From: an uncultured Flavobacteriaceae bacterium
GTDB lineage: Bacteria; Bacteroidota; Bacteroidia; Flavobacteriales; Flavobacteriaceae
Assembly (NCBI GenBank): GCA_947493535.1
Contig: CANLRK010000008.1
Location: forward strand, 62,001 to 126,000
Direction: 5' to 3'
Length of the DNA stretch: 64,000 bases
The notes under the pieces are model-generated. The model ran no database searches. It was not told where the DNA came from and saw only the letters and a program-made list of their open reading frames with translations. Below, piece after piece: positions 7,655 through 15,430 of the stretch (its first letter is position 1; each line of letters starts with the position of its first letter). The position numbers and the translations under genes are program-made.

Positions 7655-8515
7655 ATGCAAAAGTTGTTTTCTTCAGAGCAAATTAAAGCTTGGGATGCTT
7701 ACACAATACAACACGAACCAATAAGCTCATTAGCTCTAATGGAACGTGCATCAGGGGCTTTTGTACAATGGTTTATACAAAATTACAAACTTTCTACACC
7801 TATACATGTATTTTGTGGGCCTGGCAACAATGGTGGTGATGGTTTTGCTATTTGTAGAATTTTACAACAAAAAGGTTATAACGTAACCCCTTACTTAGTA
7901 GACTCTCAAAATAGATTAAGTCCCGATTGTCAAACAAATTATCAAAAACTAAATCTTGTTCAACATATACAAAATAGTCACATTATTAAAAACCTTAGTT
8001 TCACCAAGGATACTGTTGTAATTGATGCTTTATTTGGTTCAGGATTATCACGACCTATTAGCGGTATTTATCATGAACTAATAAACTATTTAAATACCAC
8101 AAATACTACAAAAATTGCTATTGATATTCCATCTGGAATGTTTTGTGACACAATACAAAATAAAGCTTGTACAGTTTTTAAAAGTGATTTTACAATCAGT
8201 TTTCAAACACCCAAAAGAGCTTTCTTTTTACCAGAAAATAAATACTATATAAAAGAATCTATCATTCTCGATATTGGATTGCATAATGACTATTACCAAG
8301 CAACTTCTACAAATTGGTTTCTTTGCAGTTCAAAATCTGATATATTACCTATTGCAAACAGAACACTTACCCAACTTCCAGAACTAGCTAATAGCACTGA
8401 AAAAGTAGCTTATTTGGTACAATTAGCTAAAGAGCAACAACAAACTATATGCTATAAAAAAGAAATGACTTGTTTGGTAACTCCAAAAGAAAAAATTTAT
8501 CTTATTGTTAAATAA
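7655..8515 (+). CDS. nnrE: NAD(P)H-hydrate epimerase (YjeF N-terminal domain) with decayed dehydratase tail
   Basis: Residues 1 to about 220 form a YjeF_N domain, which epimerises R-NAD(P)HX to the S form. CGPGNNGGDG (54-63), VIDALFGSG and AIDIPSGM are intact. Bacteroidota relatives are normally about 500 residues, with a C-terminal ADP/ATP-dependent dehydratase (NnrD). Here only about 60 residues follow. They read like fragments of NnrD: TLTQLPELANS resembles the 'LTPHPxE' region, and LVTPKEKIYLIVK resembles '..TPxGxIYxN'. The HKG/GS core and the GTGD active site are missing. The ATG at 7655 is preferred over a TTG at 7634. The epimerase probably works; the dehydratase cannot. Confidence 0.82.
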   Translation: MQKLFSSEQIKAWDAYTIQHEPISSLALMERASGAFVQWFIQNYKLSTPIHVFCGPGNNGGDGFAICRILQQKGYNVTPYLVDSQNRLSPDCQTNYQKLNLVQHIQNSHIIKNLSFTKDTVVIDALFGSGLSRPISGIYHELINYLNTTNTTKIAIDIPSGMFCDTIQNKACTVFKSDFTISFQTPKRAFFLPENKYYIKESIILDIGLHNDYYQATSTNWFLCSSKSDILPIANRTLTQLPELANSTEKVAYLVQLAKEQQQTICYKKEMTCLVTPKEKIYLIVK

Positions 8516-8542
8516 AAGTAAGTGTATATGTAAAACATGTCT

Positions 8543-8550
8543 TATTTTTG
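8543..8550 (+). promoter_or_regulatory. TAnnTTTG box immediately before smpB
   Basis: TATTTTTG ends 6 bases before the smpB ATG. If it is a real -7 element, transcription would begin at or next to the start codon, giving a leaderless mRNA. Confidence 0.45.
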
Positions 8551-8556
8551 TTAGCC

Positions 8557-9021
8557 ATGAAACAGCAAAAAATAAACATACAAAATAAAAAGGCTCGATT
8601 TGAATATGAAATTTTAGATACCTACGATGCTGGAATCATGTTAGTGGGTACTGAAATTAAATCGATACGTGAAGGGAAAGCCACAATTACAGAAAGCTTT
8701 TGTGAATTTAATGACAGAGGCGAACTTTTTGTTATCAATATGTATATTGATGAATACTCTCATGCTACCTATTTTAACCATAAAACCAGAAGAGAACGTA
8801 AATTATTACTGAACAAAAGAGAGCTTAAAAAATTGCATCGTGAAGTAAATAATAGTGGTTTAACTATTGTTCCTTTACGCTTGTTTTTAAACGATAAAGG
8901 CTTAGCTAAATTGCATATAGCTTTATGTAGAGGTAAAAAATTACATGATAAACGTAATACCATCAAGGATAGAGATAACAAAAGAGATCTTGATAGAATT
9001 AAGAAAAATTTTAGAGCATAA
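8557..9021 (+). CDS. smpB: SsrA (tmRNA)-binding protein SmpB
   Basis: A 154-residue protein essential for trans-translation: it delivers tmRNA to stalled ribosomes. Family motifs are present, including NKKARFEYEILDTYDAGI, GTEIKSIREGK, and the basic C-terminal tail KKLHDKRNTIKDRDNKRDLD needed for decoding-site entry. The ATG at 8557 is preferred over a TTG at 8548 that overlaps the likely promoter box. The gene stands alone and ends in a strong terminator. No tmRNA gene was seen in this window. Confidence 0.95.
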   Translation: MKQQKINIQNKKARFEYEILDTYDAGIMLVGTEIKSIREGKATITESFCEFNDRGELFVINMYIDEYSHATYFNHKTRRERKLLLNKRELKKLHREVNNSGLTIVPLRLFLNDKGLAKLHIALCRGKKLHDKRNTIKDRDNKRDLDRIKKNFRA

Positions 9022-9049
9022 AAAAACCACTCTGATGAGTGGTTTTTTT
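9021..9049. terminator. Bidirectional terminator between smpB and yajC
   Basis: CCACTC (9027-9032), loop TGAT, GAGTGG (9037-9042), with an A run before and a T run after. It serves the convergent smpB and yajC genes. Confidence 0.87.
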
Positions 9050-9067
9050 ATATTTAAAATAATGTGA

Positions 9068-9355
9068 TTATTTTTTCAGTTTCGTAGATAATTCAAGTGA
9101 TAGTGCAGAGCGTTCAAACTTTATCTTTCCTGCACCAGTTTCAATAACACAAGTGTTATCAGTATCATTTAGTTCTACAATTTTACCATGTATACCACTT
9201 TTTGTTATAACCTTATCTCCTTTTTTAATTTCTTTAGCAAAATTAGCTTCTTGCTTCTGACGTTTTATTTGTGGTCGTAAAAAGAAAAAATACAACACCA
9301 CAAACATTAAAATATAAGGCGAGAACTGACCTATTGTTCCTAAAATATTTTCCAT
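9068..9355 (-). CDS. yajC: Preprotein translocase subunit YajC
   Basis: A 95-residue protein with a single N-terminal membrane helix (about residues 12-30). The family motif FFLRPQIKRQKQ follows, then a small cytoplasmic domain with KKGDKVITKSGIHGKI. YajC associates with SecDF at the SecYEG translocon. The true start is the ATG at 9355. It begins 5 bases after the stop of the DUF1573 gene, so the two are co-transcribed, probably together with nusB. Confidence 0.93.
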   Translation of the reverse strand: MENILGTIGQFSPYILMFVVLYFFFLRPQIKRQKQEANFAKEIKKGDKVITKSGIHGKIVELNDTDNTCVIETGAGKIKFERSALSLELSTKLKK

Positions 9356-9360
9356 CAATA

Positions 9361-9840
9361 TTATTTTACTGCTGTAGCTGTACCTTCTGGAACTTCTACC
9401 ATTGCTTTAATTCTAACCATTTCCTTACCTTTTTCTGTATTAGCAGTAATGGTAACAGTTTGCTGTGTTAAATTCTTTTTACCTCTTGAGTTAAACTTCA
9501 CAGAAAATTTTCCTGATTCACCTGGAGCAATTGCTTCTCTTGGCCAATCGTTAGGAACTGTACATCCACAACTTCCTTTAATTCCAACAATTACCAATGG
9601 CTTTTCTCCTGTATTTTCAAAATTAAATGTTGTTTCAGCAGTATCTCCTTGTTGAAGGGTTCCGAAATCATGCTCGGTTTTATCAAAAGTCATTACTGGA
9701 AATTTGTTAGAATTTGCATCTCTTTCTGCGGCTACTGCAATATTTTCGGCGTTAATTTTTTCAGCTGCATTTTCTTGTTTACAAGAAACTAATGCTAATC
9801 CGCAAAATGCTGTAATTGCAAGTACTCTTAATTTTTTCAT
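9361..9840 (-). CDS. DUF1573 family lipoprotein
   Basis: A 159-residue protein with a lipoprotein signal (lipobox ...LALVSC, Cys20). It is followed by one DUF1573 immunoglobulin-like domain with the family motifs FDKTEHDFGTLQQGDT and GSCGCTVPNDWP. It is common in Bacteroidota envelopes and of unknown function. It sits between nusB and yajC with 5 bases to the latter, an arrangement typical of this phylum. Confidence 0.9.
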   Translation of the reverse strand: MKKLRVLAITAFCGLALVSCKQENAAEKINAENIAVAAERDANSNKFPVMTFDKTEHDFGTLQQGDTAETTFNFENTGEKPLVIVGIKGSCGCTVPNDWPREAIAPGESGKFSVKFNSRGKKNLTQQTVTITANTEKGKEMVRIKAMVEVPEGTATAVK

Positions 9841-9899
9841 GATATAATTCTATTTAAGGTTTCTTTTAAGTTTCGCTAAAGTAATTAAAATTATGTAGA

Positions 9900-10832
9900 T
9901 TATAATAAGCCTCTACCAACTTTTTGAAGCTTATCAGCTGCTTTAAAATCTTTTATCAAGCTATCTAATATTCCGTTAATAAAAGTACTACTCTTTTTAG
10001 TAGAATATTCTTTAGCTATTTCTAAATACTCATTAATAGTAACCTTTACAGGTATCGATGTAAATTTTAAAAATTCACATATTGCCATTTGCATTAAAAT
10101 TGAATCTGTAGAAGCAATTCTATCAGCATCCCATTTAGGTGTTTTAGCATCAATATAATCTAATAACTCTTCTTTGTTTAATACTGTTTTTGTTAAAAGC
10201 TCTTTTCCAAATTTCTGGTCGTCTTCATCTTTATACAGTTTTGTTAACTTTAAAGGAGATGCTAATTTTACTTTTTTTAACTCTTTTAAAATTATAGTAT
10301 TTACTAAAGGTAAATCATCTGTCCAACTAATACAGGTGTCTTCATAATATGAGTATAACTTATCATTAGGAGCTATTACCTTTTTGAATATATTTATAAG
10401 CAACGTTCTGTCTTTATCAAAAGAACTATCTTCTTTTAGGTAATCTTGATAAAAATTTGAAGTTAATATTTCTTCTAAAAATAATGTTGCATATTCATCG
10501 TCTAACTCCCAGTTATTTAAATTTTTCTCTTCAATTAACAAAGCTAATTCTTGACTTGAAGCTATATGGTTTAAAAAAACATTATTTTCTAACCTATTTA
10601 TATTTTGACGTTTATTTTCTGGCAAAAAACTTTTCTGAGAAGTCTTATTAAGTTTTCTTGCTTTTTGTAATAACACTACAAAGAGTTGATATTGTAATAG
10701 GTATAAATTATACATGCTTGAAGCACTATCGTTTAATTTTTTATACGCCAAATTTAAATCTTCATTTTTAGTAAGCTCCATTTCAAAAATGGTTTGCATT
10801 ACTTTGGTACGAATGTGTCTTCTGTTTAACAT
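9900..10832 (-). CDS. nusB: Transcription antitermination factor NusB
   Basis: A 310-residue protein. The C-terminal half (about 180-300) is a NusB helical domain with the DSILMQMAICEFL and STFINGILDSLIKDF motifs. The start MLNRRHIRTKVMQTIFEME is also family-typical. Bacteroidota NusB proteins are about twice the usual length because of an inserted helical region, as here. With NusA/E/G it forms the rRNA antitermination complex. It is first in a leftward operon with DUF1573 and yajC. A 13-bp hairpin (10856-10886) separates it from leucine dehydrogenase. Confidence 0.9.
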   Translation of the reverse strand: MLNRRHIRTKVMQTIFEMELTKNEDLNLAYKKLNDSASSMYNLYLLQYQLFVVLLQKARKLNKTSQKSFLPENKRQNINRLENNVFLNHIASSQELALLIEEKNLNNWELDDEYATLFLEEILTSNFYQDYLKEDSSFDKDRTLLINIFKKVIAPNDKLYSYYEDTCISWTDDLPLVNTIILKELKKVKLASPLKLTKLYKDEDDQKFGKELLTKTVLNKEELLDYIDAKTPKWDADRIASTDSILMQMAICEFLKFTSIPVKVTINEYLEIAKEYSTKKSSTFINGILDSLIKDFKAADKLQKVGRGLL

Positions 10833-10855
10833 GAATAAGAACTTTTATAGAGTAA

Positions 10856-10886
10856 CAAAGCGAAAGGATGTTGTCCTTTCGCTTTG
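10856..10886. terminator. Strong hairpin between leucine dehydrogenase and nusB
   Basis: A perfect 13-bp stem, CAAAGCGAAAGGA / TCCTTTCGCTTTG, with a 5-base loop. Neither side has a good T run, so it may be a weak terminator or an mRNA-stabilising element just upstream of nusB. Confidence 0.6.
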
Positions 10887-10915
10887 CAAAAATAAATTAT
10901 TTATTTAAAGAAAAA

Positions 10916-12019
10916 CTATTTCTGATTTTCTTTTTTTCTTTCGTCAATTCTATTTTTCGCAATTGCTAATGAAGCACTGTGTGTAGTAACCCCGTTAGTT
11001 GCAGCATTTTTAATGATTTCTAAGGTAGTATTGTAAATATTTTCTGTTTTACGCATTATTTCTGTTTTACCATAGCCTTCTAACTCTGCGTAAACATTAA
11101 TAATTCCTCCAGCATTTATTACAAAATCTGGCGCATAAACTATTCCTTTTTCTGCTAATATTTTACCGTGAACTTGCTCATCAGCCAATTGGTTGTTTGC
11201 TGCACCAGCAATAATATCAACGTTTAATTGGTTAATTGTCGTATCATTTACAGTAGCCCCTAGAGCACATGGCGCATAAATATCTGCATCTAATGTATAA
11301 ATGTTTTCTCCCGTATAAATTTCAGCACCGTACTTTGCTTTTACTTCTTCCAAACGTGCTTGATTAATATCGGTAATAATTACTTTAGCTCCTTCATTAG
11401 TTAAATGTTCAACCAATGATTCCCCTACGTGACCAATTCCTTGAACAATAACTTTTTTGTCTTCTAAAACATCAGATCCATACTTGTATTTAGCTGCTGC
11501 TTTCATTCCCATAAATACACCATAAGCTGTTATAGGCGAAGGGTTTCCTGCTCCTCCTCTACTTTCAGAAATACCTGTAACATAAGGTGTAACATCACGT
11601 ACTAAATCCATGTCAGATGTTTCCATTCCAATATCTTCGGCAGTAATATACTTCCCGCTTAATGAATGTACATACTCTCCGAATTTTTTCATTAATTCAG
11701 GCGTCTTTTGTGTTTTTGCGTCACCTATAATAACGGCTTTACCACCACCTAAATTTAATCCAGCAACTGCCGATTTAAAGGTCATACCTCTTGACAAACG
11801 CAATACATCATTAAGTGCTTCCCACTCATTGTCATATTGCCACATTCTAGTTCCTCCTAAAGCCGGACCTAAAACCGTATTATGAATTCCGATTATTGCT
11901 TTTAAACCAGTATCTTTGTCGTTGCAAAAAACAATTTGCTCATGATTATCAAAAGATAATTGTCCAAAAACAGGATCTACCTTAGGTAAATCTTTTGTAT
12001 TTATTAATTCTGATGTCAT
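10916..12019 (-). CDS. Leucine dehydrogenase (Glu/Leu/Phe/Val dehydrogenase family)
   Basis: A 367-residue NAD-dependent amino-acid dehydrogenase that interconverts branched-chain amino acids with 2-oxo acids and ammonia. The N-terminal substrate domain carries GPALGGTRMW, Lys82 and the catalytic Lys94 in LGGGKAVI. The C-terminal Rossmann domain contains VQGIGHVGESL and the NAADxxxNA-like NNQLAD segment. The short length and the GGTRMW motif favour leucine over glutamate dehydrogenase. A promoter box lies about 57 bases upstream. It is divergent from the ABC exporter gene. Confidence 0.9.
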   Translation of the reverse strand: MTSELINTKDLPKVDPVFGQLSFDNHEQIVFCNDKDTGLKAIIGIHNTVLGPALGGTRMWQYDNEWEALNDVLRLSRGMTFKSAVAGLNLGGGKAVIIGDAKTQKTPELMKKFGEYVHSLSGKYITAEDIGMETSDMDLVRDVTPYVTGISESRGGAGNPSPITAYGVFMGMKAAAKYKYGSDVLEDKKVIVQGIGHVGESLVEHLTNEGAKVIITDINQARLEEVKAKYGAEIYTGENIYTLDADIYAPCALGATVNDTTINQLNVDIIAGAANNQLADEQVHGKILAEKGIVYAPDFVINAGGIINVYAELEGYGKTEIMRKTENIYNTTLEIIKNAATNGVTTHSASLAIAKNRIDERKKENQK

Positions 12020-12076
12020 TATATATGTATATTGTTATTGTATAATTAAGATTATAAAACTCTCAATTTTAGAGTG

Positions 12077-12107
12077 CAAAAGTAATCGATAATTAAATTT
12101 TACGCAA
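12077..12107 (-). promoter_or_regulatory. Promoter of leucine dehydrogenase (TTG, 20 bases, TACTTTTG)
   Basis: On the minus strand TACTTTTG (12077-12084) fits TAnnTTTG. A TTG (12105-12107) lies 20 bases upstream in the -33 position. This is the best-formed promoter of this type seen in the window. Confidence 0.6.
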
Positions 12108-12161
12108 AAAATAAAGCTTATTTTGACGATTATTGAATCAAAAAAATGTGGTTATAACTAA

Positions 12162-13919
12162 ATGAAAGAACTTCAACATTTAAACTCTTACTTTTTAAGG
12201 TACAAATACCGCTTAATTATAGGTGTTATCATTACAATAATTTCAAAAGTTTTTATTGTTTTTACCCCAAGGTTTACCGGGAATGCAATAGAACTGATTG
12301 AAAACTATATTAGTAACAAAAATGCTTTACTTTCAGATTTTAAGCACGAAATGTTATACTATATTTTATTAATACTTGGCGTAAGTTTATTGGCCGCCTT
12401 TTTTACTTTTTTAATGCGACAAAAACTTATTGTTATGTCTCGCTTAATAGAGTTCGACCTTAAAAACAATGTATTTAAACAATATGAACGCTTGTCGCAA
12501 AACTTCTACAAACAAAACAGAACTGGCGATTTAATGAATCGTATTAGTGAAGACGTTAGTAGGGTACGTATGTATTTCGGGCCAGCAATTATGTATAGTA
12601 TCAACACCATAACCTTATTTGTTATTTTAATACCAATGATGGTTAATACCGCTCCAAAATTGGCTTTATATACACTATTACCCTTACCTATACTTTCAGT
12701 AGCAATATATAAATTAAGTAAAGAAATTCATTTACGAAGTACTATTGTTCAACAGTACCTATCTAAATTAACCATTTTTACTCAAGAAGCTTTTTCTGGT
12801 ATATCAGTTATTAAAGCATATGGAATTACCGATAAAACCATTAATAAATTTGAAAATTTAGCCCTAGAAAGTAAACAAAAAAACATGGACTTAGTAAAAG
12901 TTCAAGCTTGGTTTTTTCCGTTTATGATATTACTAATAGGGTTAAGTAATGTTTTGGTAATTTATATTGGTGGTATGCAATATATTAATGGTCACATAAA
13001 AAGTATTGGTACCTTAATTGAATTTTTATTATATGTAAATATGCTAACTTGGCCAGTTGCTACCGTTGGTTGGGTAACCTCAATAGTACAACAGGCAGAA
13101 GCTTCACAAAAAAGAATCAATGAGTTTTTAAAAATTACCCCAGAAATTAAAAATGAAAATGAGGATTTATATACGTTTGATACAGATATCGAATTTAAAA
13201 ATGTAAGTTTTACTTATCCTGATACTAACATTGAAGCATTAAAAAACCTTTCATTCAAAATTAATCAAGGAGAAACTATTGCAATAATAGGTCAAACAGG
13301 TTCAGGTAAATCAACCATATTAAATCTTATAACACGTTTGCATGATGCTAGCTCAGGAGAAATAATAATAGGCAATAAAACAATTAACAACCATAATCTA
13401 AACTTATTGCGTGAAAATATTGGGGTAGTTCCTCAAGATCCATTTTTATTTTCTGATACTATAGCTAATAATATCAAGTTTGGAAAATCTGATGCAACAA
13501 AGTCAGAAATAATTACTGCTGCTAAAAATGCTGCTGTACACAATAATATTATTCAGTTTAAAAACTCCTACGAAACTATTTTAGGAGAACGTGGTATTAC
13601 GCTTTCTGGAGGACAAAAACAACGCGTTTCTATTGCAAGAGCTATCATTAAAGAACCACAAATTTTATTATTTGATGATTGTCTATCAGCAGTTGACACC
13701 GAAACTGAAGAACTCATTTTAAATAATCTAAAATCAATTTCTAAACAAAAAACAACTATAATTGTTAGCCATAGAATTTCTTCTGCCAAAAATGCGAACA
13801 CTATCTTGGTACTTGAAGACGGACAAATTGTTCAAAAAGGCACTCATAATCAGCTAATAAGTACCGAGGGCTATTATAAAGATTTATACGAAAAACAATT
13901 ATCTGAAAAAGAAGCATAA
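12162..13919 (+). CDS. ABC exporter, fused permease and ATPase (MsbA/multidrug type)
   Basis: A 585-residue half-transporter. Six membrane helices lie in residues about 15-310, then a nucleotide-binding domain. It has Walker A GQTGSGKST (about 376), Q-loop VVPQDPFLFSDT, signature LSGGQKQR (about 480), Walker B ILLFD (about 500) and H-loop VSHR. The residue after Walker B, normally the catalytic Glu, is Asp (ILLFDDCLSAVD). This implies slow hydrolysis or pairing with a second subunit. The substrate is unknown; lipid or drug export is usual for the family. Confidence 0.9.
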   Translation: MKELQHLNSYFLRYKYRLIIGVIITIISKVFIVFTPRFTGNAIELIENYISNKNALLSDFKHEMLYYILLILGVSLLAAFFTFLMRQKLIVMSRLIEFDLKNNVFKQYERLSQNFYKQNRTGDLMNRISEDVSRVRMYFGPAIMYSINTITLFVILIPMMVNTAPKLALYTLLPLPILSVAIYKLSKEIHLRSTIVQQYLSKLTIFTQEAFSGISVIKAYGITDKTINKFENLALESKQKNMDLVKVQAWFFPFMILLIGLSNVLVIYIGGMQYINGHIKSIGTLIEFLLYVNMLTWPVATVGWVTSIVQQAEASQKRINEFLKITPEIKNENEDLYTFDTDIEFKNVSFTYPDTNIEALKNLSFKINQGETIAIIGQTGSGKSTILNLITRLHDASSGEIIIGNKTINNHNLNLLRENIGVVPQDPFLFSDTIANNIKFGKSDATKSEIITAAKNAAVHNNIIQFKNSYETILGERGITLSGGQKQRVSIARAIIKEPQILLFDDCLSAVDTETEELILNNLKSISKQKTTIIVSHRISSAKNANTILVLEDGQIVQKGTHNQLISTEGYYKDLYEKQLSEKEA

Positions 13920-13990
13920 AAAAAATTGGTTCTAAATATTTTTTTTATGATTTTTGGAAAGCAATAAACTAATATTATTACGAAAGAATT

Positions 13991-14368
13991 ATGAGCGACA
14001 AAGAATATTTAGAGAAAGAAGAAATTTTTTCAAAGGTATTAAGAGCAGGAAGAAGAACTTATTTTTTTGATGTAAGATCTACTAAAGCAGGAGATTATTA
14101 CCTTACTATTACAGAAAGTAAAAAGTTTACTAATGATGATGGATCTTTCCACTACAAAAAGCATAAAATATATTTATATAAAGAAGATTTTGAAGCTTTT
14201 ACTGATATCATGAATGAAATGACTGCTTACGTTATTAACGAAAAAGGTGAAGAAGTTATTTCTGAACGTCATCAAAAAAACTATAAAAAAGAATATGAAG
14301 CTCAAGAAGTAGTTACAGAAACTTCAAATAACGGAAGCTTTACCGATATCAGTTTTGACGATATTTAA
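13991..14368 (+). CDS. DUF3276 / PUR-alpha-like nucleic-acid-binding protein
   Basis: A 125-residue protein with the Bacteroidota PUR-domain sequence (IFSKVLRAGRRTYFFDVRST, GDYYLTITESKK, and FHYKKHKIYLYKEDFEAF). Whirly-like PUR repeats in other organisms bind single-stranded nucleic acid; the exact bacterial role is not established. It starts 71 bases after the ABC exporter and is followed by a strong terminator. Confidence 0.87.
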   Translation: MSDKEYLEKEEIFSKVLRAGRRTYFFDVRSTKAGDYYLTITESKKFTNDDGSFHYKKHKIYLYKEDFEAFTDIMNEMTAYVINEKGEEVISERHQKNYKKEYEAQEVVTETSNNGSFTDISFDDI

Positions 14369-14401
14369 AAAAACACAAACCAACCCTAAACCAAATAACT
14401 T

Positions 14402-14432
14402 GCCTAATCAACAAACTGATTAGGCTTTTTTT
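14402..14432 (+). terminator. Terminator after DUF3276
   Basis: GCCTAATCA (14402-14410), loop ACAAAC, TGATTAGGC (14417-14425), then seven T. The T run touches the stop codon of the convergent csaA gene. Confidence 0.87.
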
Positions 14433-14760
14433 ATGCCAAACGTAAGCCATTAGCTACCTTTTGTTCAGGGTTAACCAAAACTACATCGGCTCCATTTACT
14501 AACCCTAAAACCAAACACTCACTCATAAAGTTGGCTATTTGTTTTTTAGGAAAGTTTACTACTGCCAAAATTTGTTTCCCAAGTAGATCGCTTTTAGTAT
14601 ATAAGCGTGTAATTTGAGCTGAACTCTTCAATACACCTACCTCACCAAAATCAATTCGTAGTTTATAAGATGGATTTTTTGCTTCGTCAAAAGCAGTAAC
14701 CTCCATTATAGTACCTACTCGTATATCTATTTTTGTAAAATCGTCCCAACTAATCTCCAT
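14431..14760 (-). CDS. csaA: CsaA-type tRNA-binding domain protein
   Basis: A 109-residue stand-alone tRNA-binding OB fold. It starts ISWDDFTKIDIRVGTIMEV and contains KSSAQITRLY, the ILAVVNFPKKQIANFMSE core and GLVNGADVVLV. The domain is the same as in MetRS and PheRS beta. Bacillus CsaA was described as a secretion chaperone and dimerises. The gene is monocistronic and divergent from the thioredoxin-like gene. Confidence 0.9.
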   Translation of the reverse strand: MEISWDDFTKIDIRVGTIMEVTAFDEAKNPSYKLRIDFGEVGVLKSSAQITRLYTKSDLLGKQILAVVNFPKKQIANFMSECLVLGLVNGADVVLVNPEQKVANGLRLA

Positions 14761-14801
14761 AATTTACTGTATATTTAATGTCCTAAATTTACAACTAAAT
14801 T

Positions 14802-15362
14802 ATGGCTCGTACCCCTTCTAATATGCTCGCTTTAAATACCAAAGCTCCAGATTTTTCTTTACCAGATACTATTAGTGATAAAACCTATACACTTCAAGAG
14901 TTAAAAGGACACAAAGCTACCCTAATCATGTTCATTTGTAATCATTGTCCTTTTGTAATTCATGTAAATCCGCAACTGGTACAACTTGCTAATGAATACC
15001 AACAAAAGGGGATTAGTTTTATCGCTATTAGTAGTAATGATATTGAAAATTATCCACAAGACAGCCCCGATAAAATGAAGCTACACGCTAAAGAAAACAG
15101 CTACCCTTTTCCGTATTTGTATGATAAAACGCAAGACATAGCAAAAGCATATAAAGCTGCTTGTACTCCTGATTTTTACATTTTCAACCATGATTTGCAT
15201 CTTGTGTATCGTGGACAGCTAGATGATTCACGCCCAGGAAATGGTATTTTAATAACCGGAAACGATATTAGAAATGCTTTGGATAACATCTTAAATAACA
15301 CCCCTATTAGTAAACATCAAAAACCTAGTATTGGTTGTAATATTAAATGGAAAAACAATTAA
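14802..15362 (+). CDS. Thioredoxin-fold (AhpC/TSA-like) protein with CNHC motif
   Basis: A 186-residue cytoplasmic protein with a peroxiredoxin/TlpA-like fold. The start NTKAPDFSLPDTISDKTYTL is followed by the redox motif CNHCPFVIHVNPQL. This 'thioredoxin family' subtype is common in Bacteroidota. The CxxC suggests disulphide reduction or peroxide reduction, but the substrate is unknown. No signal peptide is visible. A terminator follows. Confidence 0.85.
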   Translation: MARTPSNMLALNTKAPDFSLPDTISDKTYTLQELKGHKATLIMFICNHCPFVIHVNPQLVQLANEYQQKGISFIAISSNDIENYPQDSPDKMKLHAKENSYPFPYLYDKTQDIAKAYKAACTPDFYIFNHDLHLVYRGQLDDSRPGNGILITGNDIRNALDNILNNTPISKHQKPSIGCNIKWKNN

Positions 15363-15364
15363 AC

Positions 15365-15390
15365 ACCTGACATATATCAGGTTTTAATTT
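15365..15390 (+). terminator. Terminator after the thioredoxin-like gene
   Basis: ACCTGA (15365-15370), loop CATATA, TCAGGT (15377-15382), followed by TTTAATTT. Confidence 0.7.
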
Positions 15391-15430
15391 ATACATAACC
15401 CATTAATTTGCACTTTAATAATTAAAAATC

